A DNA stretch of 64,000 bases, taken from positions 1,384,903 through 1,448,902 of the forward strand of contig JAUJEA010000001.1 in NCBI GenBank assembly GCA_030442035.1. The letters are read 5' to 3'. The position numbers and the translations under genes are program-made. Origin of the DNA: Splendidivirga corallicola. GTDB taxonomy: Bacteria; Bacteroidota; Bacteroidia; Cytophagales; Cyclobacteriaceae. Position 1 is the first letter of the stretch. Each line of letters opens with the position of its first letter. This document shows, in pieces, positions 46,383 through 53,783 of this stretch. The notes beneath the pieces were generated by a model that saw nothing but the letters and a program-made list of their open reading frames with translations, ran no database searches and had not been told where the DNA came from.

Positions 46383-47726
46383 ATGATTTTAGATAATCTA
46401 ACAGCCATTTCCCCGGTAGATGGACGGTATAGAAGGCAAACCGAACCTTTAGCCATTTATTTTTCCGAATTCGGATTGATCAAATATCGCGTTCAGGTAG
46501 AAGTGGAATATTTCATCAGTCTATGTGAACTACCTTTGCCTCAGCTCGCTGACTTTGACAAATCATTGTTCAGTGATCTCAAAGACATTGTTAACACATT
46601 TAGCAAGGAGGACGCTGAAAGCATCAAATCAATCGAGAAAGAGACAAACCATGATGTAAAAGCTGTTGAATATTTTATCAAATCCAAGTTTGATGATTTG
46701 GGTATTTCAGCATACAAAGAATTCATCCATTTTGGGCTAACTTCACAAGATATTAACAACACGAGCGTTCCATTGTCACTGAAGGAAGGTTTGAATAATG
46801 TATTCTACCCAATATTGTTGGAGGTAAAAAACAAGATTTCAGCTCTTGCCGATGAGTGGAAGCATATTTCAATGCTAGCCAAAACACATGGCCAGCCGGC
46901 CTCTCCTACAAGGCTCGGAAAGGAGCTTAACGTTTTTAGTGAAAGACTTGATAAGCAGATTGCTTTATTGGAAAACATTCCCTATGCAGCAAAATTTGGT
47001 GGAGCAACCGGAAATTTTAATGCACATCATGTAGCTTATCCTGAGTTCGATTGGAAGTCTTTTGGAGACAATTTCGTTTCCGGAAGTTTGGGATTGCAAC
47101 GTAGCCATCCTACTACTCAAATCGAGCATTATGACCATTTGGCAGCTCTATTTGATAATTTAAAAAGGATCAATACTATCCTTATCGATATGGCACGAGA
47201 TGTCTGGCAATACATAGCTATGAACTATTTCAAGCAAAAGATAAAAGCTGGTGAGGTTGGCTCTTCGGCCATGCCACATAAGGTAAATCCCATTGATTTT
47301 GAAAATGCGGAAGGTAACCTTGGAATAGCCAATGCCATTTACGAACATTTATCATCAAAACTACCCATTTCCAGGCTCCAAAGGGATTTAACAGATTCTA
47401 CAGTGTTAAGAAATGTTGGTGTTCCCATTGGGCATAGTTTAATTGCATTGCAGTCATTAAAAAAAGGATTGAATAAACTGGAACTCAACCAGGAAGCAAT
47501 TGACAGGGATCTGGAGGAAAATTGGGCAGTGGTAGCTGAAGCCATTCAGACCATCCTTAGAAGAGAAGGTTACCCAAATCCTTATGAGGCCCTTAAGGCT
47601 CTTACACGAACAAATAGCAAGATAACAGAAGACTCTATTTTAGAATTTATCACAACACTTGATGTCAGTGATGAAATCAAAGATGAACTTAAAGCTATAT
47701 CCCCATTTAATTATACCGGGATTTAA
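46383..47726 (+). CDS. purB: Adenylosuccinate lyase
   Basis: A 447-residue fumarase/aspartase superfamily enzyme acting at two steps of purine synthesis (SAICAR and adenylosuccinate cleavage). The signature SSAMPHKVNPIDFEN is clear, with the catalytic-His region KTHGQPASPT and the SQDINN stretch. Length and start (MILDNLTAISPVDGRYRRQT) are typical of the long PurB subgroup. Single-gene unit. Its stop lies 10 bases from a 119-bp direct repeat that opens the accessory islet. Confidence 0.96.
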   Translation: MILDNLTAISPVDGRYRRQTEPLAIYFSEFGLIKYRVQVEVEYFISLCELPLPQLADFDKSLFSDLKDIVNTFSKEDAESIKSIEKETNHDVKAVEYFIKSKFDDLGISAYKEFIHFGLTSQDINNTSVPLSLKEGLNNVFYPILLEVKNKISALADEWKHISMLAKTHGQPASPTRLGKELNVFSERLDKQIALLENIPYAAKFGGATGNFNAHHVAYPEFDWKSFGDNFVSGSLGLQRSHPTTQIEHYDHLAALFDNLKRINTILIDMARDVWQYIAMNYFKQKIKAGEVGSSAMPHKVNPIDFENAEGNLGIANAIYEHLSSKLPISRLQRDLTDSTVLRNVGVPIGHSLIALQSLKKGLNKLELNQEAIDRDLEENWAVVAEAIQTILRREGYPNPYEALKALTRTNSKITEDSILEFITTLDVSDEIKDELKAISPFNYTGI

Positions 47727-47736
47727 ATGATATAAA

Positions 47737-47855
47737 CAAGATTTTAGATAAAAGACTTAAGATTAAAGATCGATTAAATTTTGCGAAAGTAAGGTTTAAG
47801 TGCCGGGTTTAAACATATATGTTATTAGTCTTTATACTAAATTCTTGCTACTTAT
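47737..47855. repeat. Direct repeat copy 1 (left boundary of islet)
   Basis: 119 bases with about 96% identity (five differences) to 49301-49418. The repeat has imperfect terminal inverted repeats of about 24 bp (CAAGA...AAAGACT-like; 18 of 24 match) and an inner TTGC-GAAA-G[C/T]AA hairpin. Copy 1 has GTAA where copy 2 has GCAA, which keeps the stem by a G-U pair. It begins 10 bases after purB. Confidence 0.85.
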
Positions 47856-47858
47856 CCC

Positions 47859-47887
47859 CCTGTTCGGGACAACATGTCACGAACAGG
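47859..47887. repeat. TGTTCG/CGAACA palindrome, copy 1 (inverted orientation)
   Basis: CCTGTTCG (47859-47866) and CGAACAGG (47880-47887). The reverse complement of 47861-47885 matches 49110-49134 with only two differences, so this is one of three copies of the same palindrome in the islet. Confidence 0.8.
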
Positions 47888-47967
47888 AGGAGATTCACGG
47901 TCAAGTTCTGATTCAGTCTGTAGAAAGCAGGTAAGCGCATGCCTTTATGCAGTTTGTTGTAGGGAGT

Positions 47968-48206
47968 TCATTCCTGTTTGAAGTTTAATCCTATTGGACA
48001 TTTTGGTCGTTCATAGTCATATCCGTTCAAGTAAAGAATTATAGGTTCGTCCAAACCATCATGCTTAATTTCCCACATGTCAAGTGGTGCTTTTCCGTAG
48101 ACATTTCTTTAATGATTACACGTTCATCGATTTCCGTGTTAGATTCCTGTGCAATTAAAAAGTTGACTGAAAAGCACAAAGTTGATAAGATTAAGTATTT
48201 CTTCAT
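47968..48206 (-). pseudogene. Small secreted-protein gene, frameshifted
   Basis: Too short and broken for a normal ORF call. From ATG 48206 the frame reads MKKYLILSTLCFSVNFLIAQ (a signal peptide), ESNTEIDERVIIKE, then breaks. A shifted frame continues NVYGKAPLDMWEIKHDGLD, EPIILYLNGYDYERPKCPIGLN and FKQE to a TGA at 47968. The two parts join near an AAAGAAA run around 48105-48115, so one base has been lost or gained. About 80 residues in total, exported, with no recognised family. The clear signal peptide and the coherent second half argue that this was once a gene. It precedes (in reading direction follows) the SRPBCC gene on the same strand. Confidence 0.6.
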
Positions 48207-48344
48207 TTGCTCAGATTATTCCCTACAATCGCGTATATGAGTAGTAGCGGATTTCTACTCACAAACCTTTTGGTTTTGCACTGACCTTTGTTTTATGTTT
48301 ATACTTTCGTTTTATCACTTAAACTGCTATTACTTATACACATT
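48207..48344. other. Non-coding segment of the islet
   Basis: About 140 AT-rich bases between the two islet genes with no supported gene. It contains GAGTAG/CTACTC half-sites around 48238-48262 (GAGTAGTAGCGGATTTCTACTC), which can form a hairpin that might act as a terminator or promoter element. Confidence 0.4.
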
Positions 48345-48353
48345 GTTGTGCGG
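48345..48353. repeat. Inverted site GTTGTGCGG, left flank of SRPBCC gene
   Basis: GTTGTGCGG lies just past the SRPBCC stop codon at 48361. Its exact complement CCGCACAAC is at 48938-48946, just beyond the gene's start. The pair brackets the gene like cassette boundaries. Confidence 0.6.
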
Positions 48354-48360
48354 TCGGCTT

Positions 48361-48909
48361 TTACTTTTTGTTTTCTTTCCAAGATTTTTCCATTAAGTCA
48401 AATCCGTAGTTCCAACCTTTTTCAGTTTCCGAAATAGTTCCTTCAGAAAGTTGTTTTAATTCTTCGTCAATACCTACACCTACTTGAATAAATGTCAATT
48501 GACAGCCACCTTTTGCGTCAGCTTGAATTTCAACTGTAATGGTATCCATAACAGGTGAGAAGTCAGGCATTCCACAAGTATACTTGAGTTTATGAGGTCG
48601 TTCAACTTCTAAATATTTTCCTGTCATAACAAACTTGTTTCCATCTTCTTCTCTTGTTATTGTGTACTGTCCACCCACACGAAGGTCAATGTCAAACTTA
48701 GTATCAGGTGTCCACCAAACTATCATATCTTTTGGGTTTGTAAATGCTCTATAAACCTTTTCCGGTTCAACGTCAAAATGTCTTTCTATTTTTAGTTCTC
48801 TCATTTTATTTTCTTGATATTGCTCTTGGGCACTCGATTTATCTGCTTTGTAATTACAAGCTGAAAAGGTCAAAAAGACCAAACTTAAAAATCCAATTAT
48901 TCGTTTCAT
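48361..48909 (-). CDS. AHSA1/SRPBCC-domain lipoprotein
   Basis: A 182-residue protein started at ATG 48909 (MKRIIGFLSLVFLTFSACNY): a lipoprotein signal with the LTFSAC lipobox, then an AHSA1-like SRPBCC (START-superfamily) domain from about residue 50 (ERHFDVEPEKVYRAFTNPKD; WWTPDTKFDIDLRVGGQYT; MTGKYLEVERPHKLKYT; EKGWNYGFDLMEKSWKENK). These domains bind hydrophobic ligands or act as stress-response proteins; the exact ligand is unknown. The lipoprotein signal on an AHSA1 domain is unusual, since most are cytosolic. The frame extends 36 bases further upstream, but that would bury the signal. Flanked by inverted GTTGTGCGG/CCGCACAAC sites, and inside the direct-repeat-bounded islet. Confidence 0.8.
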   Translation of the reverse strand: MKRIIGFLSLVFLTFSACNYKADKSSAQEQYQENKMRELKIERHFDVEPEKVYRAFTNPKDMIVWWTPDTKFDIDLRVGGQYTITREEDGNKFVMTGKYLEVERPHKLKYTCGMPDFSPVMDTITVEIQADAKGGCQLTFIQVGVGIDEELKQLSEGTISETEKGWNYGFDLMEKSWKENKK

Positions 48910-48937
48910 TATTCGCTTTCGCTTGTTTTCTTCGCTG

Positions 48938-48946
48938 CCGCACAAC
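48938..48946. repeat. Inverted site CCGCACAAC, right flank of SRPBCC gene
   Basis: Complement of 48345-48353. Just beyond it is a second small hairpin (ATATGG...CCATAT at about 48955-48972). Confidence 0.6.
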
Positions 48947-49109
48947 TAGTGGATATATGGTTAACTCCATATACTCATCTTATTTAGTCTAAATCTAATG
49001 CTTTTTTGGTTTAAATTGATATTCGTGGTATTATGTCCATTCCCGATTTTGTGAAAATATTGAAGGTTAAACGGTATAGCAAAAATACCATCGAGAGCTA
49101 TGCACCCAC

Positions 49110-49134
49110 TGTTCGAGACATGTTGTCCCGAACC
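49110..49134. repeat. TGTTCG palindrome, copy 2
   Basis: TGTTCG(A)GAC, a 5-base middle and GTCCCGAACC; near-identical to the reverse complement of 47861-47885. Inside the insert that splits the recombinase remnant. Confidence 0.8.
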
Positions 49135-49143
49135 AATGCCTTT

Positions 49144-49203
49144 GGACTTGTAGTCCGGGCTTTTTACATTTTCTTTAAGTGCTCTAAAGGCGGACAGCAT
49201 GTC
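49144..49203. repeat. GGAC/GTCC short palindromes in the insert
   Basis: Two short palindromes, GGACTTGTAGTCC (about 49144-49156) and GGACAGCATGTCC (about 49191-49203), lie between TGTTCG copies 2 and 3. The whole 49105-49262 insert is therefore a cluster of extragenic palindromes. Confidence 0.65.
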
Positions 49204-49228
49204 CTTACTTCATCACTTCGAGCCCGTT

Positions 49229-49253
49229 TGTTCGAGACTATTAGTCCCGAACA
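49229..49253. repeat. TGTTCG palindrome, copy 3
   Basis: TGTTCG(A)GAC, TATTA, GTCCCGAACA, a third copy of the palindrome in the same insert with a different central five bases. Confidence 0.8.
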
Positions 49254-49300
49254 GGGAGGATCATTTGATATTTTTAGAAAAGTTCATTGCCTTGTTTAAG

Positions 49301-49418
49301 CAAGATTTTAGATCAAAGACTTAAGATTAAAGATCGATTAAATTTGCGAAAGCAAGGTTTAATTACCGGGTTTAAACATATATGTTATTAGTCTTTATAC
49401 TAAATTCTTGCTACTTAT
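49301..49418. repeat. Direct repeat copy 2 (right boundary of islet)
   Basis: 118 bases, about 96% identical to 47737-47855 in the same orientation. It ends 29 bases before the TolC stop. Together they bracket about 1.45 kb. Recombination between them would delete the islet and leave one copy between purB and the efflux operon. Confidence 0.85.
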
Positions 49419-49446
49419 TACTGCGGCGAGTTTTTTTAGAGGGGGA

Positions 49447-50934
49447 CTAATTATCTTTTATATCTCTCAGCAACAAAGTACTATTTGAGAAATCATAAAG
49501 TGTCAGCTTCCTTAATTCAAAATATGCCTCCCAAAAGGTCTTGAGCGAACTTATATAATTGCGCTTAGCTTCATCTTTGTCCTTCAGAGCAATGTTAAGT
49601 GTGGTGATATCGGTTTTCCCAATAAGAAAATATTGCTTGGAGATCTCATATTTTCTGTTTTCCAACTCATCAGATCTTTTTCTTACCTTTAATTGTTCTC
49701 GAAGCATTTTAAAACTCTTGACCTTTGTAAATACTTCCTGTTCAAAATTAATTTCATCCTGAGCTACCTGGTATTCGATTAGTTTTCTATTGGCTTCTGC
49801 CGTTTTTATTCTGGATTTTTGACGGCCCCAGTCCAAAATTGGCACTGTGAGATCCAAACGCACCAATTGCTGATCATTTGGATCACGGTAAATATCGCTG
49901 AAATCCGCTCCTCGATTGTTTAGTCCATACTGTGCCACAAGGTCAAGATTAATACCATTCTCACCTCTGGCTTGCGCTACCTGACGTTCACTTTCCAATA
50001 CTCGGCGTTTAAATGAAACCGGATCTACACGATTTGTTTTGGCCTGAACTAAGGCCACCTCCTCGTTTACATCGAAGGTCGGAATGTCTTCCGGCAATAT
50101 CAATTCTATACTTTCATTCTCACCAAATCCAACAAAAGATTTTAGATCAAGGGTAGAAGTTTCAAGGTCTAACTCGGCCTGAGCAACATCCAGTCTGGAG
50201 TTAATGAGATTTGATTCTAACTGTAACAACTCATTCTCACCGATCTTACCTAATTCATAGCGCCCCTGAGCGATCTTGTATATCGTATCATTGTTTGCCA
50301 GGTTTTTGGTAGCAATTTCCAGGTTGATCTGGGCAAGCATTAAGCTGAAGTACCTTGTCGTGACATCTATGGAAATTTGTTCTAATTCTTCAAAATATTC
50401 CTTTTGGGATTCTTCATAGCGTAATGGTTCAATCTTCTTATCCCAGGCCCACGGATTAAATTGTAAGATGGGTTGAACCAAGCCAATTGAAATGGGGGTA
50501 CCACTATATTGCGTAAAATCTCGATCAAAATCATCAAATCTATCTACGCTGGAATTGATAAAAATTCTCCCCCCTGTAGCCCCGATGGTCTGGTTCAATC
50601 TAAGTGCCAGATTGGAATTATTGTTTGAAACCGCCTGAAATACGTAGCTTCCATCATCCTGTGAAATGGAAGCAAACCTTCTTTGAAAATCCGGCAAGGT
50701 ACCTGTCAATACTAACTGGGGATTGAAGTTAGATCTGTAAGTCTTAAATTGCCAAAAACGATTCTCTTTTCTCGTTTCAGCTTGGAGCCAAGCAGTTGAT
50801 TGATTCCGGGCCAGTTGAACAATATCAAACAAAGTATATTTTTTTGACAAACCAGGCTGACTTTCCTGGGCTTTGACTGAAAAACTAAAAAACAAAAAGC
50901 TGATTAGTATAGGGGTTAATTTTCTTTTATTCAT
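49447..50934 (-). CDS. TolC-family outer membrane efflux protein
   Basis: A 495-residue protein started at ATG 50934 (MNKRKLTPILISFLFFSFSV), giving a signal peptide ending VKAQ. An extended frame upstream to 50991 lies inside the permease gene and is less likely. The two coiled-coil outer-membrane-factor repeats (about 60-270 and 285-470) are typical of TolC (LANNDTIYKIAQGRYELGKIGENELLQLES; FEQEVFTKVKSFKMLREQL shortened). It forms the outer membrane exit duct for the adaptor/permease pair upstream. Its ATG overlaps the permease stop by eight bases, so translation is coupled. Confidence 0.9.
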   Translation of the reverse strand: MNKRKLTPILISFLFFSFSVKAQESQPGLSKKYTLFDIVQLARNQSTAWLQAETRKENRFWQFKTYRSNFNPQLVLTGTLPDFQRRFASISQDDGSYVFQAVSNNNSNLALRLNQTIGATGGRIFINSSVDRFDDFDRDFTQYSGTPISIGLVQPILQFNPWAWDKKIEPLRYEESQKEYFEELEQISIDVTTRYFSLMLAQINLEIATKNLANNDTIYKIAQGRYELGKIGENELLQLESNLINSRLDVAQAELDLETSTLDLKSFVGFGENESIELILPEDIPTFDVNEEVALVQAKTNRVDPVSFKRRVLESERQVAQARGENGINLDLVAQYGLNNRGADFSDIYRDPNDQQLVRLDLTVPILDWGRQKSRIKTAEANRKLIEYQVAQDEINFEQEVFTKVKSFKMLREQLKVRKRSDELENRKYEISKQYFLIGKTDITTLNIALKDKDEAKRNYISSLKTFWEAYFELRKLTLYDFSNSTLLLRDIKDN

Positions 50935-52258
50935 ATCTGAGAGAAGTAATAGGATCCTGGTTTGCAGCGCGTTTAGCTGGTGTGATTCCAAAAATCAAGC
51001 CCACTGTAGCTGCAACTCCAAATGATAATAAAATTGATGTGAAAGAAATAATGGTTGGTATTTCAGCGAAATTCGATACAATGACCGCTAATGCCACTCC
51101 CAACAATACACCTACGGTACCACCGGAAATACTGATCATTACTGCTTCAAATAAAAATTGATAGATAATGTCACGCTTGGTTGCACCAATGGATAAACGT
51201 AAACCTATCTCTTTAATACGTTCCATCACCGATGCTAGCATGATATTCATAATACCTATACCTCCAACTAATAAGGAAATACCTGCAATAGCACCCAAAA
51301 CAAAGTTGAAAATGTTTTTCGTTTTTTGTTGCTGCTTTAATAATAGCTCCGGAATTGTAATCTCGTAGTCCACCGTTTCATAATGTCGCCTGGCCAAAAG
51401 TCTTGAGATAATTTCTGAGACAGGAGTCATCATAGAAGTTTCTTCTACCTGTATTACCAACCTGTCGAGTTGATGATAATTGACAGGAGCTTTATTTTCC
51501 GATCCCCCATTACCTCTATTAGCTCTTTTCAAAATAGCCTCTGTTACTAGAGATCGGTTTTTATAGCGCATCAACACCGTTTTCAGTGGTGCATATACAT
51601 CCATGTTGTAATCCCTAATCCCTAAACTTTCTATGCTTTTTGAGGACAAAGACCTTCTATTCAAAACTCCAACCACCTTTAACCAATGCCGGCCTACTTT
51701 AATTGTTTTTCCAATAGGGTCTTCCTGACTGAAAAATTTCGCTGCAATACCACTGCCAATCACACAGACAGGTTCTCCTTTTATCAATTGCTGTTTGTTG
51801 AATAATCGTCCTGAACGTAGGCTGAAGTTAGAAATATCAAAATAGCTGTTCTCAACACCAACTAATTTGGCCGATCTTCTTATACCATTTTTGATGATAA
51901 ATGTTTCTAACAAGATCTCAGGACTTACTTTTTCAATGCCTGGGATAATATTTTTGATGCTTTCAACATCAAGTAAATTCAGGCCGGAGGTGAATTTCTT
52001 TTTCTCTTTTACCTGAATGGGTGATTCTTCCACTTGTTCTTCCACCTGTTCCACAATAGGTTCAATAACAATGTTATTCACACCAACAATCTTGATCTGT
52101 TCCAGGATTTCTTTTTGTGCGCCATTCCCAATGGCCAGCATGGCAATTACAGCTGCAACACCAAAAATTATCCCCAGGGCGGTGAGAAGAGAACGTATCT
52201 TATTTGCAAATACAGCTTCTAAAGCTATATCGAAATTTGATGAAATTCTTTGTAGCAT
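50927..52258 (-). CDS. MacB-type ABC transporter permease
   Basis: A 443-residue permease of the MacB/FtsX family: an N-terminal membrane helix (about 22-42), a large periplasmic MacB-type domain (about 50-290), then three C-terminal membrane segments (about 320-425; GGIGIMNIMLASVMERIKEIGLRLSIGATKRDI is typical, shortened). Unlike E. coli MacB there is no N-terminal ATPase fused. The ATPase must be encoded elsewhere, as the operon contains only adaptor, permease and TolC. Start ATG at 52258 lies three bases after the adaptor stop. Tripartite export of a toxin, siderophore or peptide is likely; the substrate is unknown. Confidence 0.9.
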   Translation of the reverse strand: MLQRISSNFDIALEAVFANKIRSLLTALGIIFGVAAVIAMLAIGNGAQKEILEQIKIVGVNNIVIEPIVEQVEEQVEESPIQVKEKKKFTSGLNLLDVESIKNIIPGIEKVSPEILLETFIIKNGIRRSAKLVGVENSYFDISNFSLRSGRLFNKQQLIKGEPVCVIGSGIAAKFFSQEDPIGKTIKVGRHWLKVVGVLNRRSLSSKSIESLGIRDYNMDVYAPLKTVLMRYKNRSLVTEAILKRANRGNGGSENKAPVNYHQLDRLVIQVEETSMMTPVSEIISRLLARRHYETVDYEITIPELLLKQQQKTKNIFNFVLGAIAGISLLVGGIGIMNIMLASVMERIKEIGLRLSIGATKRDIIYQFLFEAVMISISGGTVGVLLGVALAVIVSNFAEIPTIISFTSILLSFGVAATVGLIFGITPAKRAANQDPITSLRYE

Positions 52259-52261
52259 GGG

Positions 52262-53533
52262 TCAATCTTTGGCGTTGAGAGCTACCTGGTCCTCTTTATC
52301 CAATAATTTCACTAAATCATTATCTATACCAGCAGGAACAGATAAGTACAACTTATCACCCTCTTCAATACCTCTTTCAATAATGACTTCATTGGTGTTC
52401 GTCTTGCCGATTGCAACCTCTTGTTTGGTCCCGTCACTTTTAATAACATAAGTAATGGTATCACCCTGGCTATGCAGGCATTCCAGTGGGACAAAAACTA
52501 CATCTTCTACAACATCTGCAATGATTCTATTGCTGGTTGTCATAGCCGGCCTTAAGGTGGTATCACTTTCATTGATTTCAATATTCACCTGGAAAACCTT
52601 GGAGTCAGAATTGGGTTTTTGTTCGCCAACATTGGCAACATCAATAACTTTTCCGGTTAACCTTTTATCCGGAAATGCATCTAATCCCACATGCACCTTT
52701 TGACCAGTTTTTATAACACGTATATCAACTTCATTAACATATGTTTTGGATATCATTGTGGTGAGGTCTGGAAGTGTGGCCACCACAGGGTCCCAAGGCT
52801 GAATTTGAGCTCCTGTTCCTTGTTTTGTACCGTTCCAGGATCTCTTGTAAATCACCATACCCGGTTCCGGTGCCAATATTGTAAAATCGGCAGCCAGTTT
52901 GTTCAGAAAATCGAACTTGCTTTGATCTTCAGCTAATTTAGCCGCTGCTTCCTGCATCTGAGCAACCGCTTTGTTTAATTTCAGTTTATAGTTTTCTTTA
53001 GCCTGTTTGAAAGCTCGTTCCGCCTTCTGCAGCTCAATTTCCGCCTGCTTAATAGTAGCTGGTGGTTCATATTTCGATTGAGACAGTACAATTTTCTTTT
53101 CTTCAACGGCAAATTCCAAATTGACCAATTCATCTCTTGATTTCCTGAGTTCCAGTGCTGTATCCAATTTGGTTTGTGTGTACTTTGACAAGCTCTGTTG
53201 GAGTTCATTATTACGGGCCTGGATCTTGTCCATCAATTCAGATTTATCTAATCTGGCGATATAAGCACCTTTTTCCACTACAGTTCCTTCGTCTACTATA
53301 TGATCAATTTTTACCTGCCAGATCTGGGCTGTTCTTAACCCATTCGGGCCCATAATTCTTACAGAGTTTTTCGCCTCCAGTTCTCCGGTAGTGGTGATAT
53401 CAATTTGAAAGGTTCCTTTTCTTGCAGAAACAAAAACATCGCCGGTGCTTTCCGTTGATCTTCCCCATACAAAATAATAAATAAGAAGCAAACCCAATAC
53501 GAGTCCTGTGATTGTGAGTACCTTTTTCTTCAT
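52262..53533 (-). CDS. MacA/HlyD-type periplasmic adaptor
   Basis: A 423-residue membrane-fusion protein from ATG 53533 (MKKKVLTITGLVLGLLLIYYF), which gives a membrane anchor at about 5-22. The lipoyl/barrel-sandwich halves lie around residues 55-90 and 210-240, with a long alpha-hairpin (about 95-200; ALELRKSRDELVNLEFAVEE). Beta-barrel and C-terminal membrane-proximal domains follow (to residue 423). It links the permease to TolC. The TTG at 53539 would add two residues and is not preferred. First gene of the adaptor-permease-TolC operon. Confidence 0.9.
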   Translation of the reverse strand: MKKKVLTITGLVLGLLLIYYFVWGRSTESTGDVFVSARKGTFQIDITTTGELEAKNSVRIMGPNGLRTAQIWQVKIDHIVDEGTVVEKGAYIARLDKSELMDKIQARNNELQQSLSKYTQTKLDTALELRKSRDELVNLEFAVEEKKIVLSQSKYEPPATIKQAEIELQKAERAFKQAKENYKLKLNKAVAQMQEAAAKLAEDQSKFDFLNKLAADFTILAPEPGMVIYKRSWNGTKQGTGAQIQPWDPVVATLPDLTTMISKTYVNEVDIRVIKTGQKVHVGLDAFPDKRLTGKVIDVANVGEQKPNSDSKVFQVNIEINESDTTLRPAMTTSNRIIADVVEDVVFVPLECLHSQGDTITYVIKSDGTKQEVAIGKTNTNEVIIERGIEEGDKLYLSVPAGIDNDLVKLLDKEDQVALNAKD

Positions 53534-53609
53534 GGTCAATATTCTTAAAAATCTTTTAAAGGTTGGTTGAAATCAATACTTATCAAATGATATTAATTCA
53601 AATAAGCAA

Positions 53610-53748
53610 TTTTTAGGCTTAGTGAATTACAAGTTCAATCTTAATACTTAAATAAACGCTAAAAGGTTACTTTTATTGACTCAAAAATGTTCAAAAAAAG
53701 GAAGATTCGAACGTCTACAATGGTATAGACCAAAACTAAGCCTAAAAA
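53610..53748. repeat. 139-bp element bounded by 14-bp perfect inverted repeats
   Basis: TTTTTAGGCTTAGT at 53610-53623 and its exact complement at 53735-53748. A small inner palindrome (GTCTA...TAGAC, about 53713-53730) is present. It lies between the adaptor start (77 bases away) and the end of the next gene, so it could be a MITE, a terminator or part of the efflux promoter. No flanking target duplication is clear. Confidence 0.55.
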
Positions 53749-53783
53749 CCTTAAAGAACAACTAATTTTTTAGTTCAATTTTA

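Larger units (their letters stand above)
49033..49312 (+). pseudogene. Tyrosine-recombinase (phage integrase) N-terminal remnant, disrupted by a palindromic insert
   Basis: From ATG 49033 the frame reads MSIPDFVKILKVKRYSKNTI then ESYA (to 49104), the core-binding (SAM-like) start of tyrosine recombinases. It then enters a palindrome-rich insert. The matching continuation LEKFIALFKQDFR appears in a different frame at 49274-49312, where such recombinases have a helix ending in an FxxF-type stretch. So about 169 bases were inserted between codons for ESYA and LEKF. No catalytic domain (R, HxxR, Y) follows; the sequence runs into direct repeat copy 2. A dead fragment. Confidence 0.65.

Noticed and set aside
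49033..49299. An intact 88-residue gene
   Set aside because: Only the first 24 codons resemble a recombinase; the rest reads through palindromes, so it is a broken remnant.
47737..49418. Classical integron with attC sites
   Set aside because: No GTTRRRY/RYYYAAC core, no integrase with an IntI patch and no array of more than one intact cassette.
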